Assembly (NCBI RefSeq): GCF_030272615.1
Contig: NC_081409.1
Coordinates: forward strand, 532,994,291 to 533,058,290
DNA length: 64,000 nucleotides
From: Cryptomeria japonica
Lineage: Eukaryota; Streptophyta; Pinopsida; Cupressales; Cupressaceae
Direction: 5' to 3'
The notes beneath the pieces are model-generated. The model searched no databases and was not told the DNA's origin. It was given only the letters and a program-made list of their open reading frames with translations. Made by a program: the position numbers and the translations under genes. Shown piece by piece: positions 23,195 to 35,066 of this stretch; the stretch's first letter is position 1; the number at the start of each line of letters is the position of its first letter.

Positions 23195-24310
23195 ATGAAT
23201 AGAACTAGTTTGGAAATTGCAATCGGTAATCAGACTAGATGTAATATCTTTCACTTGAATAACAATGAGAAAACATGCTTGATTGCACATATTGATGAAA
23301 GTTTGTTATGGCATAAGAGACTTTGTCATGTGAATTTTGACTGCATTGTAAAGATTAGTACAACTAAGGCAGTAAGGGATTTATTTAAGATTGTAAAATC
23401 TCACAATCTGGTATGTAAGGAATGTCAATTTGGAAAGCAAGTTAGAACAACTTTTAAGAGTATTCCAGAGAAATCCAATAATGTTCTTGATTTAATTCAT
23501 ACTGATTTATGTGGTCCGACAAGAACTAGAAGTCTACAAGGAGATAGATATTTTATGCTAATCATTGATGATTATTCTAGAATGTGTTGGGATACTTTTC
23601 TCAGGGAGAGATCATAAACTTTTGGGAAACTCAAACAATTCAAGGCAATGGTAGAGAATGAAACAAGTAAGAAAATCAAATGTTTAAGATCAGATCAAGG
23701 AGATGAATTCACATCTAAGGAATTTAATACATTCTATGAAGTGAATGGAATCAGAAGACAGCTATCAGCACCTCGGACACCCCAGCAGAATGGAGTTGTG
23801 GAAAGGAAAAACAAAACTATTCTGGATGCAGCTAGAAGCATGATATCCAAAGCAAACCTACCTCATGTGTATTGGAGAGAAGCAGTGAATACAACAATTT
23901 ACACATTCAATAGAGTTCACATCAAAGGTGACACTGGTAAGACACCTCATGAACTATGGTTTGGTAATACTCCTACTCTTAAATATTTTAGAATATTTGG
24001 AAGCAAATGTTACATTAGGAGAGATGAGTATATTGGTAAATTTGATCCTAGAAGTGATGAAGGAATATTTCCTGTTTATTCATCTAAAAGCAAAGCATAT
24101 AGATGTTTTAATAAAATATTATAGAAAATCACTGAAAGTGCAAATGTGAAGATTGATGAACACTTAAGAAGAGATTCAAGGTCTATGGACTCTAAACTGG
24201 CAATTGAGATGATCATAAATGAACCTACTTAGAATGCACCAATACAGAATGTTGATCCAGTCACACTGGCATCATCAGAGAATTCCACAGTGACTGAAGA
24301 ACAATAGCAA
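23195..24310 (+). pseudogene. D integrase, stop-interrupted
   Basis: HHCC region (WHKRLCHVNF, CKECQFGKQ), Asp in HTDLCGP, Asp in SDQGDEF and Glu in VERKNKTILDAA, so the DDE triad is all visible. Stops at 23615-23617 (after LRERS) and 24122-24124 are in the same frame. The tail continues to GSKCYIRRDEYIGKFDPRSD and the poorly conserved linker, which has further stops near 24229 and 24305. Confidence 0.92.
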
Positions 24311-25867
24311 GTGAATACACCCAGGTATGTAAGATTGAATCACTCTGAAAGTCAGATAATTGGGAATAAGTATCAAGGAGTTATGACTAGAGGAAGACTA
24401 GCAAATGAAGAGGTATGTTTAATTTCTCAAATTGAACTAGCATCAGTTAATGAGGCATGTGAAGATAAACATTGGATTAAGGCTATGGAAGATGAATTAG
24501 AACAAATTGAAAAGAATAACACATGGACATTGGTTCCCCGACCTAAAAATAAAATGTAATTGGAACTAAATGGGTATTCAGAAATAAACTTAATGAAGAT
24601 GGTAAGGTAATTAGAAAAAAAGAAAGATTAGTGTGTAAGGGATATTCACAGAAGAGGGAATTGATTACAATGAAAACTTTGCATGGTAGCTAGAATTGAG
24701 GCAGTTAGACTATTTCTTGCATTTGCAGCACACAAGAACTATAAAGTATATCAAATGGATGTTAAATGTGCATTTCTGAATGGTGATCTTGAAGAGGAAG
24801 TTTACATTGAAGAACCTGATGGATTTTCTTTGACAAATGATAAAGATATGGTTTACAGGTTAATGAAAGCTTTATATGGATTGAAGCAAGCTCCTAGAGC
24901 TTGGTATGCTAGATTGGACAAATATCTTTTGAAACTTGGTTACACTAAAGGTAATGTTGACAATAACTTATATTTTAAAGTGACTAATGATGACATCTTG
25001 GTTATTGAAATTTTTGTTGATGATATAATTTTTGGAGGAGAAGATGGATTGTGTAAAGATTTTTCTAATAAGATGCAGGAAGAATTTGAAATGTCTATGA
25101 TTGGGGAGATAAAATCTAAACTGGTAAGTACTCTTATGACTACAACTGATAAACTATCATTGAAGGATGATTCAACACCTATTAATCCGACAAGATATAA
25201 ATCTATGATTGGAGGTTTACTGTATTTGACACAAACAAGACCTGACATTATGAATGTAGTATGTATTGTTTCAAGATTTCAGAGTAATCCTAAGGAAAAT
25301 CATGAATCAACAGTAAAAAGGATTTTCCAATATTTACAAGGCACAACAAATCTTGGTTTATGGTATCCTAAAGATGAAAATTTTGATTTATGTGCATACA
25401 CCGATGCTAATTGGGCAGGAGATGTAGATGGTAGAAAGAGAACCACCGGCAGGGCATTCTTTCTTAGTAGTAGATTGATTTCATGGTTGAGCAAGAAACA
25501 AAGTTATACATCATTATCAACAGCAAAATCAGAATATGTTGCAGCAACAACTAATTGTACTCAGGTATTATGGATTAAGCAAATGTCGAAAGACATAAAG
25601 GTAAAATGCAAAGAGCCTATAATTATTTACTGTGATAATATGGTAGCAATTTATATATCTAAGAATTTGGTATTTCACTCTAAAACTAAACATGTTTCTA
25701 TCAAACTCAATTTTCTGAAAGAGAATGTTGAAGCAAAAGAAGTGAAAATGGTTTATGTGAATACTAAAGAGCAGAATGTAGATATCTTTACTAAGCCTTT
25801 GCCTAAGGAAACTTTTGAATATCTCAGAGAGCAGCTTGGGGTAATACCCTCACCGGTAGAGACTTAG
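24311..25867 (+). pseudogene. D reverse transcriptase and RNase H
   Basis: The linker and RT N-terminus (24311-24559) are shifted from the main 394-codon ORF (24683-25867) by a one-base loss near 24550 and small losses near 24650-24680. The main ORF has the YQMDVK Asp (residue 26), LYGLKQAPRAWY, the catalytic FVDD (111-114), and RNase H residues Asp241 (TDANW), Glu284 (SEY) and Asp318 (CDN). About 40 residues (FFLGLQI...LLNKFGLENS in A1) are missing after GEIK at residue 144, without loss of frame. It ends IFTKPLPKETFEYLREQLG. RNase H looks catalytically complete; the RT does not. Confidence 0.93.
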
Positions 25868-26237
25868 ACAGTTGGAGATTAGCATCAGACCGACAGAATT
25901 TATAGAGAAACCTTTTTTCGGCTTTGATAAAGGAGAGCTATTTCTCAAGGGGAGTAGTTGGTATTTGTAATTAGTTCTATGAACTAGTTGTATCTGGTTT
26001 TTGTATTGCTTTGGAATTTGATGTCAAAGGGGGAGAGATATCTATGGAAAAACATTGTATTTAGGAATCATTATCCTTTGGGGAGAGATTATTCCTAGGG
26101 GGAGAGATATTCTATATTTTGATTTTTGGTAATTGATCTCTTCGGGAGATTATTGGTTTTTGGTTTATTGGCATTTCTGCTTTAGCACTTAGATGGTTTT
26201 TCCATCTTGTGTTGCCATCAATGCCAAAGGGGGAGAT
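25868..26237 (+). promoter_or_regulatory. D multiple polypurine runs and PPT
   Basis: Runs of the RGGGGGAGA type occur near 25949, 26027, 26077, 26097 and 26227, the last (AAAGGGGGAGAT) directly before the 3' LTR. TGTTGCCATCAATGCCAAA (26210-26228) forms an inverted repeat with TTTGTTATTGATGTCAACA (26267-26285) across the LTR border. Confidence 0.8.
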
Positions 26238-27577
26238 TGTTGGTATGATGGATGTGTTGCATTGGTTTTGTTATTGATGTCAACACTTATCAACACTTAT
26301 CTTTCTGGAGATCCTTGGTTATGTTCACCAACATGTTCAGTGACTTATGCACAGTCACTGGTATTTGGTTCACTGGCAGGTTATATTGTTCACCAACATA
26401 GAGGATGATCTATTATCATCTGGAGATTACTTGGTTATGTCAAAGACATGGTTTGGACACTTGGTTTTGGTGATTTGGTTATTGGTCTAATCGAGTTGGC
26501 ATATTTGTTGTTATCAGCAAATTGGTCTAGGCTATAGACTGGCATGCGTTATCTATTCCAGATCAGCACGACACATTATGGAGATGATTTATTGATTGGT
26601 TATTATTGTAAATGCATTGAGCTGACATGATGCATCACATATTGATTCATTTGTAATTGATTTTATTGTAATATTCTTAGCAAGCCGACCTACACATTTG
26701 GTCTTAGGTTTTGGTATATATGTAAGATCTCAATTGTGAGATTAACATGGTATGGGAAAGGAATGACATAAGGTATTATAAGGGTTTGATATTTAGTATA
26801 TGCAAATATAAGTAGAGTTACTCACACAGACATCATTTGAAGACTCAAGGAAGGTTTGAAGGAGATAATGAGAGCTTAACCAGTACTGAATCCAGCATAT
26901 GAAGATGCTATTTTGAGCAATACATTATCTAGGATTTAACCATCCTATTGTAATCAATGTGACTCTCATTTTGTGATTTAGCAATGAGCTCTAGGCAGTT
27001 CACCTTTCTGGATGTGTAGACCCCATTTGTACCCACATACTATCTGTAGTAGTATCATCTGATTATGGGTAAGGTTTCCCACCATTTGAAGATTCAAGGA
27101 AGGTTTGAAGGAGATAATCAGAGCTTAACTGATACTGAATCCAGCATATGAAGATGCTATTTTGAGCAATAAATAATCTAGGATTTAACCATCCTATTGT
27201 AATCAGTGTGACTCTCATTTTGTGATTGAGTAGTGAGCTCTAGGAAGTTGGCCTTTCTGCATGTGTAGACCCCATTTGTACACATATACTATCTACAGTA
27301 GTATCATCTGATTGTGGGTAAGGATTCCCACCGTGGTTTTTCCCCTTATAGGGTTTCCACATACAAATATTTGTGTTATGTGTTGTGGATGTTATTTCTC
27401 TTTATGTTTCATGCATTAAGTTTCATTGGTATTGTTATTAACTATTAAACTATCAACTGTCATTAAGTTTGGTTTACTGGTATTATGCATCAAGTTTGAT
27501 TAAGTTATATTTGGGTTGAAATTAATAGACAACTGATTCACTTCCTTCCCCCTCTCAATTGCCTTCGGGTCCTAACA
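26238..27577 (+). repeat. D 3' LTR (1340 bp) with internal tandem duplication
   Basis: Homologous to the 5' LTR but longer, because 249 bp (26835-27083) is followed directly by a second copy (27084-27332). The duplicated segment runs from ATTTGAAGAYTCAAGG to TCCCACC in the R/U5 part. The 5' LTR has one copy. Confidence 0.93.
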
Positions 27578-27582
27578 CAACC

Positions 27583-28120
27583 AAAATTAGAAATCACTGG
27601 TAAGGAAACTCAATGCACATAAACTTAATGGTAGAGGCTTTGTTTGCAATAATTTTGGTCATAGAGAAAATCAGAATAATAATGCAGTTCTCGGTTAGTG
27701 TTCAAATTATAAAAAGTATGGTCATAAGATAGAATATTGTAGAATGAATTTGAGATGTCATGCACATGGAAAGTTTGGACATATGGCTAATCAATGTAGG
27801 TCAAGGAATGGTCAAGGTTACAGTAAGGCAAATCAGAAGAACAATGTTACTTTTTATGCATGCAACAAAATAGGACATATTGCTAAATTCCACATAAGGA
27901 AGAACCTACTGGCAGGAAGTGATAAATCTAATGAGAAGGGAAAGTAGAAGGTTGATGATATTTGGAAGGAGCATGAGAAGAAGTGGGTTATTAAGTCTAA
28001 GGATCAACCAACATAATCAAATGCCCCAGATGTTCATTCGGCTGAAGCATATACCCCAGTTACTCAACTGACAGAGCAAAATATTCCTGCATTGACAGGA
28101 AACTCATTCGGTAACTAACA
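27583..28120 (+). pseudogene. A2 Gag, zinc-knuckle part
   Basis: Continues the frame of 20064-20682 after D. Four CX2CX4HX4C-like knuckles follow one another (about 27645-27900): VCNNFGHRENQ, CSNYKKYGHKIEYC, CHAHGKFGHMANQC and YACNKIGHIAKFH. Each has lost at least one Cys ligand, to Gly, Tyr or His. Several knuckles in series are known in Sirevirus-type Gag. A Lys-rich tail ends at a stop near 27946. Confidence 0.8.
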
Positions 28121-28249
28121 CATTTACCTTAGGGGGAGGAAAATTGATGAAAAATCTTTCATTGCCCCTGGTAGTAGTTTGAAAGACTATTTCAGACTTT
28201 GAGAAGTGAGTTTGAAGGTTAACTGGCGAAGATTTGTTGGATCTTGGAT

Positions 28250-29375
28250 CTGGTTTGGTTTACTGATAAGTCACTTTATGAGTTATGGTTTGGTCATACA
28301 TCTATAGTTAAGTACTTCTGAATCTCTGGTAGTGAATTGGAAATTTGATCCTAGATGTGATGAAAAGATACTTTTTAGTTATTCAAATGAAAGCAAAACA
28401 TATAAATATTATAATAAAATTTTTCAGATAATTGTGGAGAGTGCTAATATCAAGGTGGATGAGCAGTCAAGAAACCAAATCAAAACTTATGAGAGAATCA
28501 GAAGTGGAAATGGTTATGACTGAACCAGTAGCACCTATACCAAAACAAAATGTTGAACCAGTTACCTCGGTAATATTAGAAAATTAATCAGTAACTGAAG
28601 ATTAGAGTAGAGGAATAGAAAGTTAGAAGACTCGTAGGTATGTAAGGTTAAATCATTCAGAAGATCAGATAATTGGACAAGAAGAAGGTTGGCAGTTGAT
28701 GAGGTATGCTTAATTTCTTTAGTTGTATCGGCATCAGTAATTGAATCATGTAAGGATGAATGTTGGATAAAATCTATGCAAGAGGAATTGGATTAGTTAG
28801 AAAAGGACAACAAATGGACTTGAATGTTATTAGAACTTGGCCTGATTGGTTCGCAAATGATATTTTTCAAAAGGAAGGAATTGATTATGTTGAATCCTTT
28901 CTCTGGTAGCTAAGAGTTTTCAGATATTTTCCAAGATTTTTAGGTATGGTTTTAGTTTTATGATGACTTTACACTATGATCATATTCAGATGTGGATTGG
29001 GATAGAGATATAGGTAATCAAATAGGCTCATCCAGTGAAGTTTTCCTTCTTGGAAAGAAACTAATTTCATGGATCAACAAGAAATAGTCATGTACTTATT
29101 TATCTACTGTTGAAGCTGAGTATATTACTACTCCTACTAACTATACACAAGTTCTATGGATGAAGCAAATGTTGAAGGATATAAGGGTAGATTGTAATGA
29201 ATCAATAGTTATTCACTGTGATAACTTTGCTACTATTGACATATCAAATAATTCGATATTTCTATCGAGTATAATTTTCTGATGGAGAAGGTAATGAAGT
29301 TAGATTGGTTTGAGGAATCATTTGAGTACTTCAGAGATAGATTGGGAGTTTCTTCCCCTCCAGTAGAGACTTGAG
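28250..29375 (+). pseudogene. A2 pol remnants (integrase tail, RT scraps, RNase H)
   Basis: Recognisable scraps in order: LYELWFGHTS (integrase), WKFDPRCDEKILFSYS (28332-28523), [12 protein letters not shown], the CKDECWIKSMQEELD linker, and RNase H SYSDVDW, FLLGKKLISWINKK, LSTVEAEYI and IVIHCDNFATIDIS (about 28980-29260). The RT core, protease and integrase catalytic region are gone. Many stops and shifts are present. Confidence 0.85.
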
Positions 29376-29808
29376 TGATGCTGATTGACATAAGTCTGAT
29401 ATGCATTTATTCGTGTTATCATTCATTCTAGATTGATGTGGTGGTGCTACTACTCAGGAGTAGTCAGTTATGTGGTTCAGAGGATTTATGATTTTTCTTT
29501 TGTGTTTATGTCAAAGGGGGAGAGATATTTATGTGAAAAATAGAGCTTAATAGAGATATTAGTCTAAGGGGGAGATTGTTGGCACAAGGAGGAGGAACTG
29601 AATTTCAGATTGGTTGTATCCTATTGGGGGAGTTTGGTTCAGTTCTACAAATGGTTAATTGGTATAGAGATATTTGTTTCAGAACTTCATTGTCATATCA
29701 TTTTGGGAGATTGTTGGATGTCTTCCTTTGGGGGAGACTTGTTTGAAATTTCTTGGCAATTGGATGTTTTTCACATCTAGTATTGCCATCAATGTCAAAG
29801 GGGGAGAT
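29376..29808 (+). promoter_or_regulatory. A2 3' noncoding region with polypurine runs
   Basis: Purine runs near 29514 (AAAGGGGGAGAGAT), 29570, 29625, 29730 and 29797. The last abuts the 3' LTR. The inverted repeat TATTGCCATCAATGTCAAAG (29781-29800) versus TTGTCATTGATGTCAACA (29851-29868) spans the border. Confidence 0.75.
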
Positions 29809-30990
29809 TTTTGGCAATTTGGAGGAATTGATTATGTGTTGCATTGATGTTTGTCATTGATGTCAACACTAGTTATTTTGTTGTCTATCGGGTTTCGGTA
29901 GAGCGGTTGGATTATCATATTGATCCAGTATGCCCCAGTATGCTTTGGCTAGTGGAATTGGTTTGGATCTGTCATTCATGCTATTCAGATGTGTATCATG
30001 ATCAATTGGTTCCGGATTTGATGACTCAGGAGCTATCATTTGTTCTAGTAAGCCTTTTGGTCATCAATAAGAGTTTTACCGATAGAGCTTTGTTGAAAAT
30101 ATTTTGACACACTTGATAAGTGGTGTTGGTACGACCTATAGATGGCTTTCGAGATATTATTGGTTATCTTGTTCCTGTTCTTGTTGATCGGTGGTGTTGC
30201 ATTTAGACCAGAACTAATGCTATCTTATTCTGGTAGGTTATGGACCGATTTATGTAACGTGTTGGTGGATGATCCCGATACGTTACTGGTTAGATTTATT
30301 GATTAGATTATGTTGTTTTGGTCTTAGGCTAACTTGGTTGATCATTGGATTGTGGGTTTATGTAATGAACTTATTTTAGTATCTTTTAAGTGGTTGACCT
30401 AATTGTTTAGGTCTTGAGTTGGTATAAATATGATGTAATATCTCTTTGTAGATCATGGTATGGGATTAAGGTTATATGATTATTTGTGTGTGAATAAGGT
30501 TGTAATCATATGTAGAGGTTTTGGTTGATCATAGGTGATAAAATTGGGCTTGTGTAAGAGGTTTAAGACCTCCAGTATTGAGCTTAACCAAAATTGTAGT
30601 CAGGCATTGGAGATGTTATTCTTGCAGTTCAATCTTCATTTCGGATTGTAGTCTGATGTTTTTTGTAGTCAATGAGGCTCCATTTGTGATGAGCAGTGTG
30701 CTCTAGGCTATTGGTCTTCCTACATGTGCAGGCCCCTTATTGTAATATTTATTCATCTAATGAATGGATAGATATTGTGGGTCTCCAATCCCACTGTGGT
30801 TTTTCCTCTTTGAGGTTTTCCACGTATAAATCTGTGGTGTTATGGTGTTCTCTTTGTGGCTTCATTGTTATTCATTATTATATGCTTTTATGTTTATTGA
30901 TTGCTAAGTTATTGTGTTAATAAGGTTAAATTTCTCCATTATGGTAGAACACTGATTCATCCCCCCTCTCAATGTTCTTGGATCCCAACA
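29809..30990 (+). repeat. A2 3' LTR (1182 bp)
   Basis: Begins TTTTGGCAATTTGG (the TG end mutated to TT) and ends GGATCCCAACA. It has the same length as the 5' LTR and the same ORF shadows. Confidence 0.94.
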
Positions 30991-32331
30991 AAAACATACA
31001 ATTGAAAATAATTCTATTTTTCTTCAACTACATAAAAATCTATTTCAAAACATGAGAGTAGATAAGAAGGAACTCGGATCGAATGAGTCACTTGTTATTG
31101 AAACGCCTCCAATCTCCCAGATGCCCTTCTTCACTCCTTCCTTGTAGCTTGATAAGATCTCTTCAAAAGCTTGAAAATCCTACCATACAATGTGACTACA
31201 AAATCCTACTACTACTGACAAGAATTTGCAAGAACTCAATAAATTACTTTTTTTTTCATCCAAACCAAAAATGAACTCCCTTCTTCAAAAGTTTAGCATA
31301 CATTATATAGAAAAGGTACACCATTCCCATTATCAAAATGATTAATTGAAAATAGAGATTCTTTTCCAAAATTGACTTCATGAAAAATTGAATGTTGGCA
31401 TAGTGGGGGAGTTACATGCAAGAAGATGGAATTTGAAATCCACTTCTAGAAACTTCTCATTTTCTCCTACGACATGTGCTCAATTGGTATTTTGAGTAAA
31501 TAAATAATTTGCCAATTAAATTTACGTCCTCATGCGAGTCACCACTTATTAATTCTTTTCTTTTAAAATATTTCAACCTTATTAAATTAAAAAAAATTAA
31601 CATTACTCTTAAAATTAATAATAATAATGAAAGTAGTAATAATAATAAGAAAAAAAAGGTCTAAAAAGAGGGTTATGACATCCTTCCCCCCTTAAATTGT
31701 GTATCATCCCAATGCACTTATTTAATATAACTATAAAAGGAGTTATAGTCCAAGATAAGTCTAAGACAAAAAGGAAACAATTGTTTCATCTCAATAGTGT
31801 CCTCCCATGTATCATTCTTCTCATCATATTGATTCCGTTGTACGTTGCATCAATTAGCCTCTCTGTTGTACAATTGGCACTTGCTCCCCTCCAAGACTCT
31901 GAATGGCTCTATCGTTCTTCCCCCTTATTCTTAGGAAGACCATTCATTGCTTCATGAAACCTTAGTGGATAAGTTACCTTCTTTTTTCATCATTTCCATC
32001 ATAGTTACCCCTAATATTTTGTATCCATCCCTTAGATTTTGATTAGGAATTATTCTTTTGATCACTATTGAATTGTTGTGTTTCCCTTGAATTCATGCTT
32101 CCCTTGTCAAAATTTTATCTTTATGTTTCTAGGGATTGAATTTTCCTTCCCTTTTTTAAATTTTTCTCAAGTTCTTTATTTATACCTTTGAGTCCATGCA
32201 CATCAACGTCTGCCCTTATGTTGGTACTTAGCCCTAGAAAAAAAAATTCTAAGTTAGATCCTTCTAATCTTTTGACACATAGGTTTGTGCTTTATCAATT
32301 TGGTGAACTTATTCAATATTGTTGAACCATC

Positions 32332-33562
32332 TATTGGCAATTTGGAGGAATTGATTATGTATTGCATTGATTTTTTTTCATTGATGGCAACACCGACAGT
32401 TTTGGTTGTTTACCGATTTCTGGTTGGTTCCGGTAGAGTGGTTGGATTATGATATTGATCTGGTATGCTTTGGTTTGTGGAATTGGTTTGGATCTATTAT
32501 TCATGCTATTTAGATTCATATCATGATCATTTTGTTTGAGATTTGATGACTTAGATACTATCATTTGTTCTAGTAAGCCTTTTGGTCACTGGTAAGGGTT
32601 TTACCGGTAGAGATTTGAACATCTTTTGATGCATGTTATAAGTGGTGTTGGTGCAGCTTCTACATGGATTTTTGGATGATGTTGGTTATCTTGTTCATGT
32701 TCCTGTTGATCGGTGGTGTTGGATTTGGTTTATGGAATCCTATTTTGGGTCTGGTGTTATTTAGGTTATGGACCAGTTTATGTAATGTATTGGTGGATGA
32801 TCCCGATGTGTTACTAGCAGGATTTAATGTTTGGTTTACATTGTTATCAGCCTAAGATGACTTGGTTGATCATTGGATTGCAGGTTTATGTTATGAATTT
32901 ATTGTATTATCTTTTTGGTGGACAACCTAATTGTTTAGGTCCCGGGTTGGTATAAATATGATGTAAGATCTATTTGTAGATCATGGACATATGGGATTAG
33001 CATTATCTATGTATGAATAATGTTGTAATCATATGCAAAGGTTTTGGTTGATCATAGGTGATCAAATTGGGTTTGTAAGAGAGGTTTAAGGCCTTTGGTA
33101 TTAAGCTTAACTAGAACTATACTTAGGCATAGGAGATGCTATTATTCATTCTAGATTGTAGTCTGATGTTTTCTATTGTTAGTGAGGCTCCTTTTGTGAT
33201 GAGAAGTGAGCTCTAGGTTTTTGGTATCCCTACATGTGTAGGCCCCTTCATTTTTAAATCACATACTTTCTGCAGAAGTATTATTTGATTGTGGGTAGGC
33301 TTCTCACTATGGTTTTTCCCTTTATCGGGTTTTCTACATACAAAATATTGGTGTCATGTGTTCTGGATGGATGGTAACTATTATGTGATTTATGTTTATG
33401 TTTAATAACTATATTAATTATTCTAGTATTTGGTTTATGCATTCCGGTATTGGGTTTATGTGTTTCAGTATTAAGGATGTGAATGCTTAAAGTTCTATAA
33501 TCTGGTGACAACTGATTCACCCCCCCTCTTAGTTGTCCTCTAGTTATTTGAGTTGTGTAACA
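32332..33562 (+). repeat. A4 5' LTR (1231 bp)
   Basis: TATTGGCAATTTGG (TG mutated to TA) to GTTGTGTAACA, with TATAAATA at 32951-32958 as a likely TATA box. It aligns throughout with 38156-39380 and with the A1 5' LTR. Confidence 0.94.
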
Positions 33563-33564
33563 AT

Positions 33565-33576
33565 TGGTATCAGTGC
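33565..33576 (+). other. A4 primer binding site
   Basis: TGGTATCAGTGC, two bases after the LTR; one difference from the usual TGGTATCAGAGC. Confidence 0.9.
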
Positions 33577-33617
33577 CTAGTCCTCTCTGTAGAATCTTAA
33601 CCTCTTGAGGAAGATCC

Positions 33618-35060
33618 TATGGCATGTAACCAAAAAAATTTCATCAAGTTCATCCGCAACTATTTTCTAGAGAGAAGTTCCTAGGATTGATGGAACAAAT
33701 TATAGGGTATGGAAGATTCAGATGGAGACTCATCTGAGATGTCTTGGAAAAGAAATATGGGAGATCATTGAGAAAGGTGTAACATCTTTTAATATGACAT
33801 TTGGCAATCCTCCTCTAGCAGGCTGGTATAAAGAGCTTGAGAATGATTGTAGAGCTAGAGAAGCCCTTTTGTGTGCACTTTCTGATCAGCAAGCTATGGG
33901 AGTAACTGACAAATCAACTACAAAGGCTATATGGGACAAATTGGAGACTCTAAATGAAGGTGACCCTACTATTAAAATTGAAAAAATTGATGGTTACCAG
34001 GTGAGGTATGAGAACCTGAAGATGGAAGAAGATGAAAGGATTACTTCTTTTATGGAGAAAGTTAATGAGATTGTTCTGGGAATTTAATGTTGTGGTGGAT
34101 CTCTGAGAAAAGATGAAATAGTTTCTAAAGTACTTAGAGTTTTTCCACCGACTTATAAGATGAAGGCTACTGTAGTTAATAAGTTGAGAACTATGGAAAA
34201 CACCTCTATTAATAGGGATACCTTGGTTGGGAATTTATCTACTTTTGAGCTTGAGGAATTTGGAACTTCTGGAACTGTAAAATTTGAACCTACTTTTCAT
34301 GCATCTACATCATCTACCGGCAAGAGTGATTGGAAAGATTTATATGCGAAGGAACTAGAGGATATGAAGAAAGAAGATGAAGAGTTTGAGCAACTTGAAG
34401 CCTTATTTTCTATAAGAGTACCTAAAGGACCGATAGGAAGTAAGTATGAAGGAAAATCAACTTTTAAATGATTTGCATGTAATAAGATAGGTCATTTTGC
34501 ATCTAGATGTCCTGAAAGGAATTCAAGATTTGAAGAAAGAGATAGAGGATCTTGTAGTCCTAACCATGATTATCAGAACAAGTATAAGTACAAGAGGAAC
34601 AAAGACAAATCATGCTACTATGCTGATGAGGAAGGTGTGATTGATTTTGATGATGAACTGACACAATATTCCTCTAGTAGATCCGGCAATGGAAATGAAT
34701 GGGTAGTTTTGGCTATCAAGGAAAATGATTGGGTACTTGAAGTAAAGGCCCTTGCTACTAAAATTGAAGACAAGGATGAGTGGGTGATTGACAGTGGATG
34801 TTCACATCATATGACTGGAGATAAAAGGAAGTTCTTATCTTTGCAAGAATTTGATGGTGGTCTGGTTAGATTTGGAGATGACAAAGCATGTATGATCAAG
34901 GGAAGAGGAACACTATCATTGGATGGTAAGAATAAAATTGATAATATCTATTATGTTAAAGGTTTAAGGCATAATATTTTGAGTGTAGGACAGTTGGTGG
35001 ATAAGGTATTTTAGTTACAGTTCAAGGATGAAAAATGCAAGATTATCAACAGATCTGGAT
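33618..35060 (+). pseudogene. A4 gag and protease, broken
   Basis: The ATG at 33618 is in the expected place, but its N-terminus is scrambled by indels. The UBN2-type Gag then reads in one frame from 33722 (METHLRCLGKEIWE). Stops fall at 34085 (Gln position, TAA) and 34469, where the first zinc-knuckle Cys codon TGT has become TGA (TTTGCATGTAATAAG follows). The protease has an intact DSG in WVIDSGCSHHMTGDKRKF (34637-35014), ending at a TAG in a Gln position (35012). Confidence 0.92.
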
Positions 35061-35066
35061 TAAAGA

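Larger units (their letters stand above)
20683..27577 (+). mobile_element. D: Ty1/copia element nested in A2
   Basis: Perfect target-site duplication CAACC (20678-20682 and 27578-27582). 5' LTR 20683-21756, PBS, gag, protease, integrase, RT, RNase H, several polypurine runs and 3' LTR 26238-27577. It is the least decayed copia element here: RT and RNase H are open over 394 codons. It still has stops in gag and integrase, frameshifts, and an in-frame RT deletion. Its LTR sequence (TGTTGGTATRATGGATG) defines a family distinct from A and B. Confidence 0.96.
18829..30990 (+). mobile_element. A2: copia element, internally deleted, carrying D
   Basis: LTRs at 18829-20010 and 29809-30990 are each 1182 bp. 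The flanks are AAAAA (18824-18828) and AAAAC (30991-30995), a near-perfect target-site duplication. The empty site survives in LTR2 near 47219 (GGAAAAACATACAA). The internal region holds a coiled-coil Gag part, then D, then degenerate zinc knuckles and scraps of integrase, RT and RNase H. The protease and integrase N-terminus are missing. It is a non-autonomous relative of A1 and A4. Confidence 0.93.
11647..31680 (-). repeat. L LTR1, right part, carrying C and A2
   Basis: Segments 11652-13245, 16931-18828 and 30991-31680 align in order with LTR2 (45128-47912), ending in GGGTTATGACA at 31680. LTR1 has about 5.2 kb (12424-17582), including element C, that LTR2 lacks; LTR2 joins the flanks directly near 45804. 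LTR1 also has about 84 bp near 11690-11770 missing in LTR2. No host gene is seen in the AT-rich parts, and the ORFs at 12995-13189 and 18103-18417 have no recognisable domain. Confidence 0.85.
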
